Shown here piece after piece: positions 29,166 through 38,223 of a DNA stretch of 64,000 nt. The translations under genes were made by a program, and so were the position numbers. Source of the stretch: Leptolyngbya sp. KIOST-1 (GTDB taxonomy: Bacteria; Cyanobacteriota; Cyanobacteriia; Phormidesmidales; Phormidesmidaceae); the NCBI RefSeq assembly GCF_000763385.1, contig NZ_JQFA01000002.1:2046001-2110000 (forward strand), given 5' to 3'. The notes under the pieces are model-generated. The model saw only the letters and a list, made by a program, of their open reading frames with translations, searched no databases and was not told where the DNA came from. The stretch's first letter is position 1. Each line of letters starts with the position of its first letter.

Positions 29166-31829
29166 CTACGCAGGCCGACCGGGATCGAGATGGTCCAGTG
29201 CCTTCAGCACTGCCCCCACATCCATCGACAGGTATTCGCCGAGGCGGAGGATGTCGTTGACCTGGGCGCGGCTGTCGGGGCCGAGGGCCGTCTTGGAGAC
29301 CGCCGCCTGTTTGAGCAGGGCAAACACCTGGCGGTTGAGGTGCTGGTAATACAGCTCCTGGGAGCGCTCCAGGGAGAGGCCCAGGGAGAGCTGCTGGCCC
29401 AGGTTGACCAGACGACCCAGCCAGTCCACATCGGCGGCGAGGGATTCGGTCGGGGCCTGGTTGAGAATTTGCCACACCGATCGCCCGATCAGGCGCTCCA
29501 GCATGGGCTTGGCCGCCGTCAGCGACAGCGAAGCATTGCAAGTGCTGGCCTCGGTGGCGATCGCCTCCAGTTCATTCAAGTAGTCGCCCCCCTGGCGCAG
29601 GGGACTGACGGTGGGATCGCTGGTCTCGCGCTCCAGGGCTTGCAGCACCTCCATGGCCCGGTGGCTGAGGGCGATATCTGCCGCCACCTGTAGCTCCTTG
29701 GGTACGGGCAGCCCGTCACGATGGAAGGCCCGCAGCACACCGTAGTTGTCGCGGTAGACCTGGGTATAGAGCTGGTCGAGGCGCAGCAGGGTGTCTTTAG
29801 AGAGCAGACCCATCATGCGGTGGCGCTCTTCGGCAAACAGGTCTTGCAGGCCGTAGGTGTGGGGACCAAAGGCGCTGTTGATGGCGAGGATGACCTGGGC
29901 GGCGCTGGCCTGGCCCAGGCTCTCAAACACCGTTGCTTTGGCCTGGGTATAGGCAAGGCGCGATCGCATGACCTTAATACCGCAGTGGAAGTCCCAGCCG
30001 CCCAGGTGCACTACCGCAAAGGCCAAGCTCAGCTTCTCGCGGGTGATGGTGGAGGTGATTTCGACCTGCCCCACCGCCAGGGAAATGGGCCCCATGCGCT
30101 GGCGGCGGTAGTCCTGCTGCTGGACGCTGTAGCAGTAGACGGTCTGCTCGCGGTGGTAGTCGGTAAAGAGCGACCCGATGGCGTAGTGGGCCACCACCTG
30201 CTCCAGGGAAATGCGGGAGGGTTTGACCAGGGCCTCGTAGACGCCTGCCCCGGTGGCAAACTCGTCAATGTTGCTGGGGGCATGCAGCAGCCGTTTGACA
30301 AATTCCGGCTCCAGGGCGATCCCCGCCACCTCCCCGGCTAGCTCAATGGCTCGGGCGGCATAGCGCAAAATTTGAGTGCCCTCGGGGCGCGAGAGTTCTT
30401 CGAAAAACCAGCCGCAGCTGGTGTACATAAACAGGGCGTGGCGCTGCATCTCCAGCAGTTGCAGGGCGGTGACCCGCTCAATGGCCGAAAGTTTGCGGGT
30501 CTGGTGGGCCTTGAAGAAGGCGTTGAGGCTCTCGGGGCTGCGATCGCCCATCACCCCCACATAAGCATCACGCGCTGCCCAGGGATCGCGCAGCAGGGCC
30601 GCCCCGTGCTCCTCGTATACAGTGGCCAGCTGGTCGCGCAGCCAGTTGAGGCTGTCGCGCAGGGGCCGCCGCCACTGCTGGTTCCAGACCCCACCGCCGC
30701 CGCAGCCACAGTCATCCTGCCAGCGATCGACACCGTGGGAGCAGCTCCAGGCGGTGACAGGTTTGAGTTCAGCTTCCCAGGTGGGCGGGTGGGTGGCCAG
30801 GTAGTGGGCGTAGTTGGTCACCGTCCAGCCCTGGCGCGGGAATTCGTCGGTAACGGCATAGGCCAGCGCTTTTTCAGCCCCGCCCCGGTGGTGGCCAAAG
30901 GTTTCGCCGTCGGTGGCGACCGAAATCAGCTGGAAGGGGCGGTGATCCCCGTGGACGGCCTGGCCGATGCGTCCGACAAAGTGCTGCGACGAACTCAGCA
31001 CATCGTTAAAGCCCATATCGCGGGAGATCGGGCCGTCGTAGAAGAAGATGTCTACGTAGCGGCTGGGGTCGGGGCTGCCGTCGGCGTGTTTGAGAAAGCA
31101 GCGGTAGGGCCGGCTGGGGTCGATCTGGCCACCGCCCACTTCCTGCCAGCTGTCGCGTTCGCCGTTGTAGCTGACCAACGGGCGGCAGCGCTGCACCTGC
31201 GACGGAGCCAAAATCGTGAACTTGATCCCCTCGGCGTGGAGCACATCCAGGGTGGGGTAGTCGATCGCGGTTTCGGCCAGCCAAATGCCCTCTGGCTGGC
31301 GACCAAAGCGGCGGCGAAAGTCCTCAATGCCCCAGCGCACCTGGGTGACTTTGTCGCGCGGGTTGGCCAGGGGCAGAATGATGTGGTTGTAGACCTGGGC
31401 GATCGCATTGCCGTGGCCATTCAAGCGCTCACAGCTGTTGCGATCGGCGTCGAGAATGCGCTGGTAGGTTTCCAGGTCGTAGCGCTCCATCCAGCTCAGC
31501 AGGGTGGGGCCAATGTTGAAGCTGATGTATTCAAAAGTATTGACAATGCGGACGACTTCGCCGCGATCGTTGAGGATGCGGGCAAAGGCGTTGGGCCGAT
31601 AGCACTCGTGGTGGATGCGCTCGTTCCAGTTGTGGTAAGGGGCGGCGCTGGGCTGCTTCTCGATCGCGTCCAGGTAGGGATTTTCGCGCGGTGGCTGGTA
31701 GAAGTGGCCGTGAACACAGACAAAGACCCCCGTGCTGACAGCGGGGATCAGCCCATCGTGGGGGCCATGGGGGGACGGATGAGCCGCAGAGGGAGCCTGC
31801 AACGCCGAATGCTGGAGTGAATCAGCCAT
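29166..31829 (-). CDS. GH57 family glycoside hydrolase with DUF3536 domain
   Basis: 887 residues from the ATG at 31829. The N-terminal GH57 domain is clear: 'VCVHGHFYQPPRENPYLD' (first catalytic-barrel motif), 'HIILPLAN', 'GIWLAETAIDYPTLD' (expected nucleophile Glu), and 'VATDGETFGHH'. The C-terminal half is DUF3536, all-helical. GH57 enzymes act on alpha-glucans, so glycogen processing is plausible near gap1, but this subfamily is uncharacterised. A frame extension to 31934 exists; its 35 extra residues look non-coding and neither start has a good ribosome site. Confidence 0.88.
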   Translation of the reverse strand: MADSLQHSALQAPSAAHPSPHGPHDGLIPAVSTGVFVCVHGHFYQPPRENPYLDAIEKQPSAAPYHNWNERIHHECYRPNAFARILNDRGEVVRIVNTFEYISFNIGPTLLSWMERYDLETYQRILDADRNSCERLNGHGNAIAQVYNHIILPLANPRDKVTQVRWGIEDFRRRFGRQPEGIWLAETAIDYPTLDVLHAEGIKFTILAPSQVQRCRPLVSYNGERDSWQEVGGGQIDPSRPYRCFLKHADGSPDPSRYVDIFFYDGPISRDMGFNDVLSSSQHFVGRIGQAVHGDHRPFQLISVATDGETFGHHRGGAEKALAYAVTDEFPRQGWTVTNYAHYLATHPPTWEAELKPVTAWSCSHGVDRWQDDCGCGGGGVWNQQWRRPLRDSLNWLRDQLATVYEEHGAALLRDPWAARDAYVGVMGDRSPESLNAFFKAHQTRKLSAIERVTALQLLEMQRHALFMYTSCGWFFEELSRPEGTQILRYAARAIELAGEVAGIALEPEFVKRLLHAPSNIDEFATGAGVYEALVKPSRISLEQVVAHYAIGSLFTDYHREQTVYCYSVQQQDYRRQRMGPISLAVGQVEITSTITREKLSLAFAVVHLGGWDFHCGIKVMRSRLAYTQAKATVFESLGQASAAQVILAINSAFGPHTYGLQDLFAEERHRMMGLLSKDTLLRLDQLYTQVYRDNYGVLRAFHRDGLPVPKELQVAADIALSHRAMEVLQALERETSDPTVSPLRQGGDYLNELEAIATEASTCNASLSLTAAKPMLERLIGRSVWQILNQAPTESLAADVDWLGRLVNLGQQLSLGLSLERSQELYYQHLNRQVFALLKQAAVSKTALGPDSRAQVNDILRLGEYLSMDVGAVLKALDHLDPGRPA

Positions 31830-32268
31830 AGGAAAAGGAAAATGAGTGAGGAATCGAACATCAAACCAGGGGCCAGCCTCAGCTGCGCCGCCAACGGGGA
31901 TCGGGTTTGCAAAAAACTTAGGGCCGGGGATCATTGCCCTGGGGGCAGTTCGGCAAGGTGAGTAGGTTCACAACCGGTGACAGGAATGCCCTGGGGATCA
32001 CCTGAGCTTGGGGGTACAGCTGGGGCAGCACGGAGAATTGGGGGCAATCGCAGCGATCTGAGTACCTTCCACCAGGTGCAGATGTCTCTGGTAATTTTAA
32101 CTCTCTTTTGAGAAACAGTCGGGAGTGCTTAATCTCCGTTGACCTTTCGCAACAGCTTTCACCCTCAACCCACCGGACGGGAATCCGCTCCCCACTTGCC
32201 CCCCTTCACCCCTTCACCCCTTCACCCCTTCACCCCTTCACCCCTTCACCCCTTCACCCATCCACACC
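31830..32268. other. intergenic region upstream of GH57, with octamer array
   Basis: About 370 bases without a gene follow the GH57 start, then the octamer array (32201-32256). I see no RNA gene and no strong hairpin. Confidence 0.5.
32201..32256. repeat. seven perfect tandem octamers
   Basis: CCCCTTCA is repeated seven times without error from 32201 to 32256, with degenerate copies after it. It ends 12 bases before the stop codon of the histidine kinase on the minus strand. Perfect arrays of this kind change length by slippage. Confidence 0.92.
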
Positions 32269-33642
32269 TCACCCACTCCCCTGCGGCAGCACCACCGTCA
32301 CCGTCGTCCCCTCACCCCGCTGACTTTCCAGGTGAATGTGGCCCCGATGGGCATCGACAATCACCCTGGCGATCGCCAGCCCCAGCCCGGTGCCCTGTTC
32401 GCCGTGGCGCAAACGGGAGGGATCGGCTCGGAAGAAGCGATCGAAGGCGTGGGTCAGCGCTTCCTCGTCCATGCCGATGCCAGTATCGCTGACGGTGACC
32501 TGCACGCCTGGATGGCCCTGGTACTTAGTGGGTTTGACCTGTACCGTCACGCTGCCCCCGGCGGGGGTGTACTGCACCGCATTGCTGATCAGGTTGGTAA
32601 ATAGTCGCGTGAGCTGGCCGGGATCGCCCAGAATCGTGGAGCTGGCGGTGGGCGGTGCCGCCAGATTTTGGGGATTGCCTGAACGATGCTTCCCCTGATC
32701 TTCGGACGCGACCTCCACCCGCAGGGCAAGCTGGCGCTCGGCGGCCATCACCTGCTGCTCTTCCACCACCTCCTCCAGCAGCCCCTCCAGGCTGAGGGAA
32801 GCTGGGGCAAAGGCGATCAGGCCGCTCTCCTGACGGGCCAGAAACAGCAGATCATCCACCAGTCGCCCCAGCCGCCGGGTCAGCCGCTCAATTACCTCAA
32901 ACTGCTTCTGCTGGATGGCCACATCCGGGTCGGGATCCGACAGGGCCACCTGGGCATTGGTCTGGATCACGGCGATCGGGTTGCGCAGTTCGTGGGAGGC
33001 ATCGGCGGTGAACTGCTTCAGCTGCTGGTAGGAGTCGCGCACGGGGGCGATCGCGATCCCCGACAGCAGCCAGCCGATCGCCGCCACCGCCCCCACCATC
33101 AGGCTGGTACCCAGGGCCAGATCCACGATCAAGCGCCGGCTGGGCTTGGTCACCTCAAACCAGGGGTGGCTGACCCGCAGGTAGCCCAGCACCTGGCCGT
33201 TGGCCTGCACCCGCTCGGTAATCTGGCGAAAGAACGTGTCTAGACCGACCTGCACCGTTTCGCCAGCGGGGTTCACATGCAGGGGCACGGGCTGGAGGTC
33301 GGTAAAGGTAGACCACAGCAGTTGCCCATCGGGGCCAAACCACTCCAGGTCAATGTGGTCGTCTTCGACGGCGCGGGCATTGTCGCGAAAGCTGGCCTCG
33401 ACATTCACCCGTAGCGGCGAACTGCTGGCCTTAGGGGTGGTAAAGATGTGATCCCCAGCGGCGTCAGGTTCGATCACGAGCGATCGCTCCACAATTTCCA
33501 CTACATGGTTGAGCGTGTCATCCACCCGCTCGACCAGGGTGGTACGCACGTAAAGGTAAAAGCCGCTGGCAAACAGCAGCAGCAGCACCGCCGTCACCGC
33601 CGTATACCAGAGCGCCAGTCGCCGCCGTGTCGCCTGAAACAT
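32269..33642 (-). CDS. sensor histidine kinase, orphan (RppB/NrsS-like architecture)
   Basis: 457 residues. Membrane helix about 11-31, periplasmic sensor about 32-172, second helix about 175-198, HisKA with phospho-acceptor His217 in 'ADASHELRNPIAVIQ', then HATPase_c with N box 'NLISNAVQYTP', G1 'SDTGIGM' and G2 'GTGLGLAIA'. It would respond to a periplasmic or redox signal and phosphorylate a response regulator, but no regulator gene is adjacent. ATG at 33642 follows TTAGGGATCTT; a frame 19 codons longer overlaps the end of the HEPN gene. Eight bases separate it from the HEPN stop, so it may be cotranscribed with MNT-HEPN. Confidence 0.9.
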   Translation of the reverse strand: MFQATRRRLALWYTAVTAVLLLLFASGFYLYVRTTLVERVDDTLNHVVEIVERSLVIEPDAAGDHIFTTPKASSSPLRVNVEASFRDNARAVEDDHIDLEWFGPDGQLLWSTFTDLQPVPLHVNPAGETVQVGLDTFFRQITERVQANGQVLGYLRVSHPWFEVTKPSRRLIVDLALGTSLMVGAVAAIGWLLSGIAIAPVRDSYQQLKQFTADASHELRNPIAVIQTNAQVALSDPDPDVAIQQKQFEVIERLTRRLGRLVDDLLFLARQESGLIAFAPASLSLEGLLEEVVEEQQVMAAERQLALRVEVASEDQGKHRSGNPQNLAAPPTASSTILGDPGQLTRLFTNLISNAVQYTPAGGSVTVQVKPTKYQGHPGVQVTVSDTGIGMDEEALTHAFDRFFRADPSRLRHGEQGTGLGLAIARVIVDAHRGHIHLESQRGEGTTVTVVLPQGSG

Positions 33643-33649
33643 AAGATCC

Positions 33650-34057
33650 CTAAGGCAATCTCTGGATGACAAAATCGAGTACTGATACAGCCATATCAAT
33701 AGCCTGCTCAGTGTCGCTCCGACTGGGTTCTGATAAATCTCCCGGATAGCGAAACTCTGAGCCGTAGGGTGTCAGCGTCGCGGCAATCAACTGAAGGCTA
33801 TGGAAATCAGCATCAAAAGGAATACAAAGATTCACTAAAACTATCAAGTTATGCGTTTTCTGAAACATTGCACCTTGATAAGTCAGGTAGCCTTTTAGCG
33901 CTTTTTCTGCGGATTGCTGACAGTGATAAACAGAGATGGCGAAAAGCGGTTCTGAGTTTTCTATTAAAACGTGCGCAGCCTGTAGATCTTGCCTGCTTTT
34001 AGCAAGCCACTGTTGAACTTCATGGAGTTCGTCATCATTCACGTCACTACCATTCAT
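33650..34057 (-). CDS. HEPN domain protein, partner of MNT
   Basis: 135 residues. 'LAKSRQDLQAAHVLIE' and 'ISVYHCQQSAEKALKGYLTYQG' (read in parts) followed by 'KTHNLIVL' and 'YGSEFRYPG' define the HEPN (PF05168-type) helical fold. In HEPN-MNT toxin-antitoxin pairs the HEPN protein is the toxin, usually an RNase, and the MNT protein neutralises it. A classical R-x4-6-H RNase motif is not evident here, so nuclease activity is uncertain. Its start overlaps the end of the MNT gene by 11 bases. Confidence 0.87.
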   Translation of the reverse strand: MNGSDVNDDELHEVQQWLAKSRQDLQAAHVLIENSEPLFAISVYHCQQSAEKALKGYLTYQGAMFQKTHNLIVLVNLCIPFDADFHSLQLIAATLTPYGSEFRYPGDLSEPSRSDTEQAIDMAVSVLDFVIQRLP

Positions 34058-34370
34058 ACAGCAGCCTGCCTTCGTTCACAGCGCGCCGAATAAAGGAACT
34101 TCGCACATTGAGCTTACGCTGCACCTCTTCTCGTGTCATGACTAAGACGTCGGTCGGGATGCCGATGCCCCGCAGCGCCTTGTAGGCAACCCGGGCTCGG
34201 CGGTAGCCAGGCTCATCGGACTGCGAGACGATCACCAGCAGGTCGATATCGCTGTCTTCGTTGGGTTCGCCGTAGGCATAGGAGCCAAACAAAATGATCT
34301 GCTCTGGCTGAAGGGCAGCTACCAAACGCTGGGTGATGGAATCGAGCAGAGCGGCGGTGAGCGGTGGCAT
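34047..34370 (-). CDS. minimal nucleotidyltransferase (MNT), antitoxin-like
   Basis: 107 residues with 'IILFGSYAYGEPNEDSDIDLLVI', the GSx10DxD nucleotidyltransferase motif, and a third acidic residue in 'IPTDVLVM'. In characterised pairs the MNT transfers AMP to the HEPN toxin. It is the first gene of the MNT-HEPN overlap. The pair is common in cyanobacteria. Confidence 0.9.
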   Translation of the reverse strand: MPPLTAALLDSITQRLVAALQPEQIILFGSYAYGEPNEDSDIDLLVIVSQSDEPGYRRARVAYKALRGIGIPTDVLVMTREEVQRKLNVRSSFIRRAVNEGRLLYEW

Positions 34371-34518
34371 AGGTTACCTGGCCCTGGGAGAGTGGGGGCG
34401 ACCACTATTTCTATCCTAATCCAGCGTCATGCAGCCACAAACCTCCTGCCCTACCATAGGTGAGGATATGGGGGAACCTCCCCGATAGAACCCCGAGATT
34501 GTATTGAGGAGACGATCT

Positions 34519-35565
34519 GTGCCCAATTTTTTAGCTGCTGTAAAGCGTTCGAAGCAGTGGAACCTCAAGCGATGGGGCATGGCCCTAGTGGCCACGGCAG
34601 CCCTCGGCTTTTGCCTTTGGGCGGGCGGTCAGCCCTCGACGGTCTTGGCCCAGAGCGAACCCGCTGTGGAACGAGCCACCCCTACCAATGCCACGGCCTA
34701 CCGCTTCACCGTAGGCGACTACAGGGCCACGGTGGTCAGCGACGGCACGCTGACCTTCCCGGTGGGCTTCTTTGTGCCCAATGCCGATCCCGATGCCGCT
34801 GCCGCCGCCCTTGAGGACAACTTTTTGCCCACCGACAATGTGCTCGCCCACCTGAACGTGCTGTACCTGGAAACCGACGAGCACCGGGTGCTGATCGACA
34901 GTGGGGCAGGGGACACCTTTGGCCCCACCGTGGGCTATCTGGCCAATAACTTAGAGGCGGCGAGCATTGCCCCCGATACCATCGACACCGTGATCATCAC
35001 CCACGCCCACCCCGACCACATCGGCGGCATTCTCGACGGCAGCGGCAACCCGGTGTTTGCCAACGCCCGCTACTACATCTCGCAGCCGGAGTGGGACTTC
35101 TGGACGGCACCGACGGTGGAGATGCCCAACACCCTCACCGATGCGGATACCCAGGCAACCCTGGTATCCGTGGCGCAGACCTGGCTGGGGGCGATCGCCA
35201 GTCGCACCACTCGCTTTGCCCTGGGCGACGAGATCATCCCCGGCGTGGTCTCGGTGGCATCGGTGGGCCACACCCCCGGCCAGTCTTCTTACCTGATCAC
35301 CTCCGGCGACGACAGCCTGCTGGCCACGGGGGACGTTTTCTTTAGCGACCCCCTCAACCTGGAGAACCCCGACTGGGAAGTGGTGTTTGACACCGACCCC
35401 ACCGCCGGTGTGGCCGCCCGGAAACAGCTGCTGGAAATGGTCGTGGGCGATCGCCGCAAGCTGCTGGTGCCCCACATGCCCTTCCCCGGCCTCGGTCACG
35501 TGCGCGCCCAGGGCGACGCCTACGGCTGGGAGCCAATCGTCTGGGATTTTGGGTTCGGGGCTTAG
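34519..35565 (+). CDS. exported MBL-fold metallo-hydrolase
   Basis: 348 residues. Signal peptide ('MALVATAALGFCLWAGGQPSTVLAQS', read in parts) after a basic N-terminus, then a metallo-beta-lactamase fold: 'VLIDSGAGDTFGPT', zinc motif 'THAHPDHIGGIL' and 'SVGHTPGQSSYLI', 'LATGDVFF'. Related enzymes include quorum-quenching lactonases and other esterases; substrate unknown. The GTG at 34519 is preferred over TTG at 34504 because GAGGAGA lies seven bases upstream of it. It is divergent from the MNT-HEPN-kinase block. Confidence 0.86.
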   Translation: MPNFLAAVKRSKQWNLKRWGMALVATAALGFCLWAGGQPSTVLAQSEPAVERATPTNATAYRFTVGDYRATVVSDGTLTFPVGFFVPNADPDAAAAALEDNFLPTDNVLAHLNVLYLETDEHRVLIDSGAGDTFGPTVGYLANNLEAASIAPDTIDTVIITHAHPDHIGGILDGSGNPVFANARYYISQPEWDFWTAPTVEMPNTLTDADTQATLVSVAQTWLGAIASRTTRFALGDEIIPGVVSVASVGHTPGQSSYLITSGDDSLLATGDVFFSDPLNLENPDWEVVFDTDPTAGVAARKQLLEMVVGDRRKLLVPHMPFPGLGHVRAQGDAYGWEPIVWDFGFGA

Positions 35566-35636
35566 GAGTTTGCCAGGTGGAAGGTAATGGGGGATCGGGG
35601 TTCAAGGTTTAAGGTGTACGGTTCACGGGCTGAGAC

Positions 35637-35653
35637 CTGAAACCTGAAACCTC
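35637..35653. repeat. short CCTGAAA heptamer repeat
   Basis: Two and a half copies of CCTGAAA, the same unit as the larger array at 16465-16513, in the gap before the polymerase gene. Confidence 0.7.
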
Positions 35654-35832
35654 GTCTAGCCCCAAAGGCGATCGCGCTATGCTTGAGGCATTCCTGCTCC
35701 AGGCATGCTTGTTTGCAGCGCCCATGGTAACAACGCGCCCACCTTCGCCGCTTTCCCCCAGCCCTGCCATGGTGCTGCGGGGGGTGAGCTGGCCCACCTA
35801 CAAAGGGTTAAGCTGGCAGTGAAAGTACCCCC

Positions 35833-37536
35833 GTGGTTTCCCTTGCCGTGACCCATACCTCCCCAACTTCAACAAAAGCGACTCGGCCCCGGCGGCGAGG
35901 CAAAGGTAAAGGGGATACGGCAGAGCAAGCGCCTCCCCTCAGCCGCAAAGAGGAGCGGGCCAAAAAGCGCCAGGCCCAGAAGGCCCGCAAAGCCCTGATC
36001 CAATACCTGTCGGGCACGCTGTTCGTCGCTGGACTGGTGGGGGTGCTGCTGGCGCTCTTGGGCGAGCCCAAGCTGGGGCTGGCGGCGGTGGTGGCGATCG
36101 CCTGCCTTTTCCTCTCCTTCAAATACCCGCGCCAGGCCATCTACGGGCTGATCATCTACGTGCCCTTTGGCGGCACCGTGGTCTATGCCCTGGGGGGCAG
36201 CGGCATTTTGCAGCTGGCCAAAGACGCGATTTACATTCCGGCCCTGATTGGGGTGATCCAATTCTGCCGCCGCACCCGGCAGCCGCTGATTCTGCCGCCG
36301 CTGATCAAACTGCCGCTGCTGGCGCTGCTGGGGTTGAGCGGGCTGACGCTGCTGGTGGTCAACGGCGGGCAGCAGTTGGCTACCGACGGTAGCGAGACAC
36401 CAATTTTAATCGGCGTGCTGGGGCTGAAGGTACTGATCGGCTACGTGCTGATTATTCCGTGCATTTACTACCTGCTGCGCGATCGCGAGGACGTATATTT
36501 TCTGCTCCGCCTCCAGGTGGTGCTGATTCTGGTCTGCTGCGGCCTGGGGCTGATCCAGTACCTGATGCTGCGGACAGGCATTTGTCAGGGCACCGTGGGA
36601 GAGGGCGAAGAATTGTTTAAAGCGTCGCTACAGGCCCGCTGCTTTGTGGGCGGATCGCTGCTGTACACCCCCGAACAGGGCCAAATTCGCCTGCCGGGCA
36701 CGTTTAATGCCCCCTGGCAGTGGGGCTGGTTTTTGATCTCCAGCGGATTTTTTGCCTTTGGCACGGCGTTTAGCGATCGCAGCCCCCTCTGGCGCATTGT
36801 AGGGTTGGCCTCGCTGGCGGCGGTGGGGGTGATGGCGGTGGTGTCGGGCCAGCGCATCGCCCTGGCCCTGGTGCCTGCCACCATTGTGGGCCTGCTGGTG
36901 CTCACGGGGCAGGTGGCCAACCTGAAGCGTTTTTTGCCGGTGGGCATCGGTCTGGCCGTCATTCTCAGCGTGTTTATGGCCCAAAACCCGGTGGTGGTGC
37001 AAGAACGGTGGGCCAGCTTCGAGAGCCGCTGGAGCGCCTCGCCGCCCCACGAGTTTATTGTGCAGCAGTTTGCCTGGGCACAGAAACAGCAGGAGGGGAT
37101 CTTGGGCCGGGGGGTGGGCCGCGCCACCAATGCCGCCCGCATCTTTGGCAAAACCGAACTGGTCGAGACCTACCACCCCAAGCTGCTCTACGAAATTGGT
37201 CCCCTGGGGCTGCTGGCCACTCTGGCGGTGTACCTGATGCTGACGGTGGCTACCTTCCAGGCCTACCGCTCCATCAAAGACCCCAACCTGCGGGGCTACG
37301 GCGCATCCATGTGGGTGTTTGTGCTGTTTATCAGCCTGTTTCCCTACTACTACCCGCTGGATGTGGATCCGGTGAATGTGTACTACTGGCTGGCGGCGGG
37401 CATTGTGCTCAAACTGCCCGAAATCGACCAAAAAGAGCGCTTGCAGCAGCGTCTAGACGAGGCCAGTCGTCGCCGCAAGCTCACCCCCCGCGAGAAAAAG
37501 CAGCTGCAAAAGCAAGAGACAATCGTGTTTGAGTAG
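35833..37536 (+). CDS. O-antigen ligase/polymerase-like membrane protein, HpsL-like
   Basis: 567 residues. A basic cytoplasmic N-terminus (about 1-55) is followed by some ten to eleven hydrophobic helices and a charged C-terminal coiled tail. The large extracytoplasmic loop contains 'GTFNAPWQWGWFLISSG', and 'VSGQRIALALVP' and 'GRGVGRATNAARIFG' follow, as in hormogonium polysaccharide protein HpsL and related O-antigen polymerases. It would polymerise or ligate lipid-linked oligosaccharides for exported polysaccharide used in gliding. GTG at 35833 is the start; an in-frame GTG five codons on is possible. Confidence 0.8.
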   Translation: MVSLAVTHTSPTSTKATRPRRRGKGKGDTAEQAPPLSRKEERAKKRQAQKARKALIQYLSGTLFVAGLVGVLLALLGEPKLGLAAVVAIACLFLSFKYPRQAIYGLIIYVPFGGTVVYALGGSGILQLAKDAIYIPALIGVIQFCRRTRQPLILPPLIKLPLLALLGLSGLTLLVVNGGQQLATDGSETPILIGVLGLKVLIGYVLIIPCIYYLLRDREDVYFLLRLQVVLILVCCGLGLIQYLMLRTGICQGTVGEGEELFKASLQARCFVGGSLLYTPEQGQIRLPGTFNAPWQWGWFLISSGFFAFGTAFSDRSPLWRIVGLASLAAVGVMAVVSGQRIALALVPATIVGLLVLTGQVANLKRFLPVGIGLAVILSVFMAQNPVVVQERWASFESRWSASPPHEFIVQQFAWAQKQQEGILGRGVGRATNAARIFGKTELVETYHPKLLYEIGPLGLLATLAVYLMLTVATFQAYRSIKDPNLRGYGASMWVFVLFISLFPYYYPLDVDPVNVYYWLAAGIVLKLPEIDQKERLQQRLDEASRRRKLTPREKKQLQKQETIVFE

Positions 37537-37629
37537 CCGCTGGGCAAATGGCTTAACCTGCACGAATAGTACGCTTGAACTTTGTGCGCTATACTTCACT
37601 TCGTTGATGGTTGCTTGGGAGACAAAGCT

Positions 37630-38010
37630 ATGGCTCAGGTCAAAAATGGGGCAACGGCAGTGGCGGAAGCAGAAGTAACGGCAGCAGAAGCAGCGGCGAC
37701 AGAGGATGTGCTTGCGTCCGACGATCTCGAATCGGTAGATGCCGATCAGATCGACGATCTGTTCAAAGACCTCAAAACCCTGCTTAGCACCGTCGAAAAG
37801 CTACAAAAAGCCCGTCAGGATGTGGGCGATATCAAGCCTTTGATTCTGCGCCTGCTCGACGGCGAACTGCTCTCGGGCGACGAACTGGAAGAACTGCGCG
37901 GCGGCATCGGCGGCCTGTCAAAAATCCTCAAGCTCTATAACGACTACCAGAGCGCCCTGGAGCGTGCCCAGCCCGCCCGCACCATTCTCGACCAGCTCTT
38001 GAAGTCTTAA
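37630..38010 (+). CDS. conserved hypothetical acidic helical protein
   Basis: 126 residues. Alanine/glutamate-rich N-terminus (1-45), then helices 'DLFKDLKTLLSTVEKLQKAR' and 'LSKILKLYNDYQSALERAQPA'. No catalytic motif; I do not know the family. ATG at 37630 follows GGGAGACAAAGCT; the frame is open 16 codons further upstream but without a ribosome site. Confidence 0.7.
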   Translation: MAQVKNGATAVAEAEVTAAEAAATEDVLASDDLESVDADQIDDLFKDLKTLLSTVEKLQKARQDVGDIKPLILRLLDGELLSGDELEELRGGIGGLSKILKLYNDYQSALERAQPARTILDQLLKS

Positions 38011-38017
38011 TGAATTC

Positions 38018-38184
38018 GTAGGGTGCATTAGGTGGCCTATCACCCTCGTATCCAGCACTCAAATTGCGCCCGCCGTAATCCACCATTCCCGGTCGCGAGA
38101 CGTTTAGCCGAGAGTCTGCCATTGCTTGAGTTCCCCTAATGGTGCATCGCTGCTAGTGGTGCATCGCTAGGGGATGCACCCTAC
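38018..38184. repeat. MITE-like element with GTAGGGTGCAT termini
   Basis: GTAGGGTGCAT (38018-38028) and ATGCACCCTAC (38174-38184) are perfect 11-bp terminal inverted repeats bounding 167 bases. Inside, TGGTGCATCGCT occurs twice (38140-38151 and 38157-38168). No ORF inside. Elements with GTAGGGTGC ends are common in cyanobacterial intergenic DNA. Confidence 0.55.
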
Positions 38185-38223
38185 AGTTGGATTGGGTGCG
38201 TTCAAGACGCAAAGAGCATTTGA

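Noticed and set aside
30372..31820. 482-codon open frame on the plus strand
   Set aside because: Fully antisense to the GH57 gene, with no family resemblance; a product of GC-rich codon positions.
32201..32256. Possible CRISPR-like array
   Set aside because: Units of eight bases with no spacers; a simple tandem repeat. No cas genes in the window.
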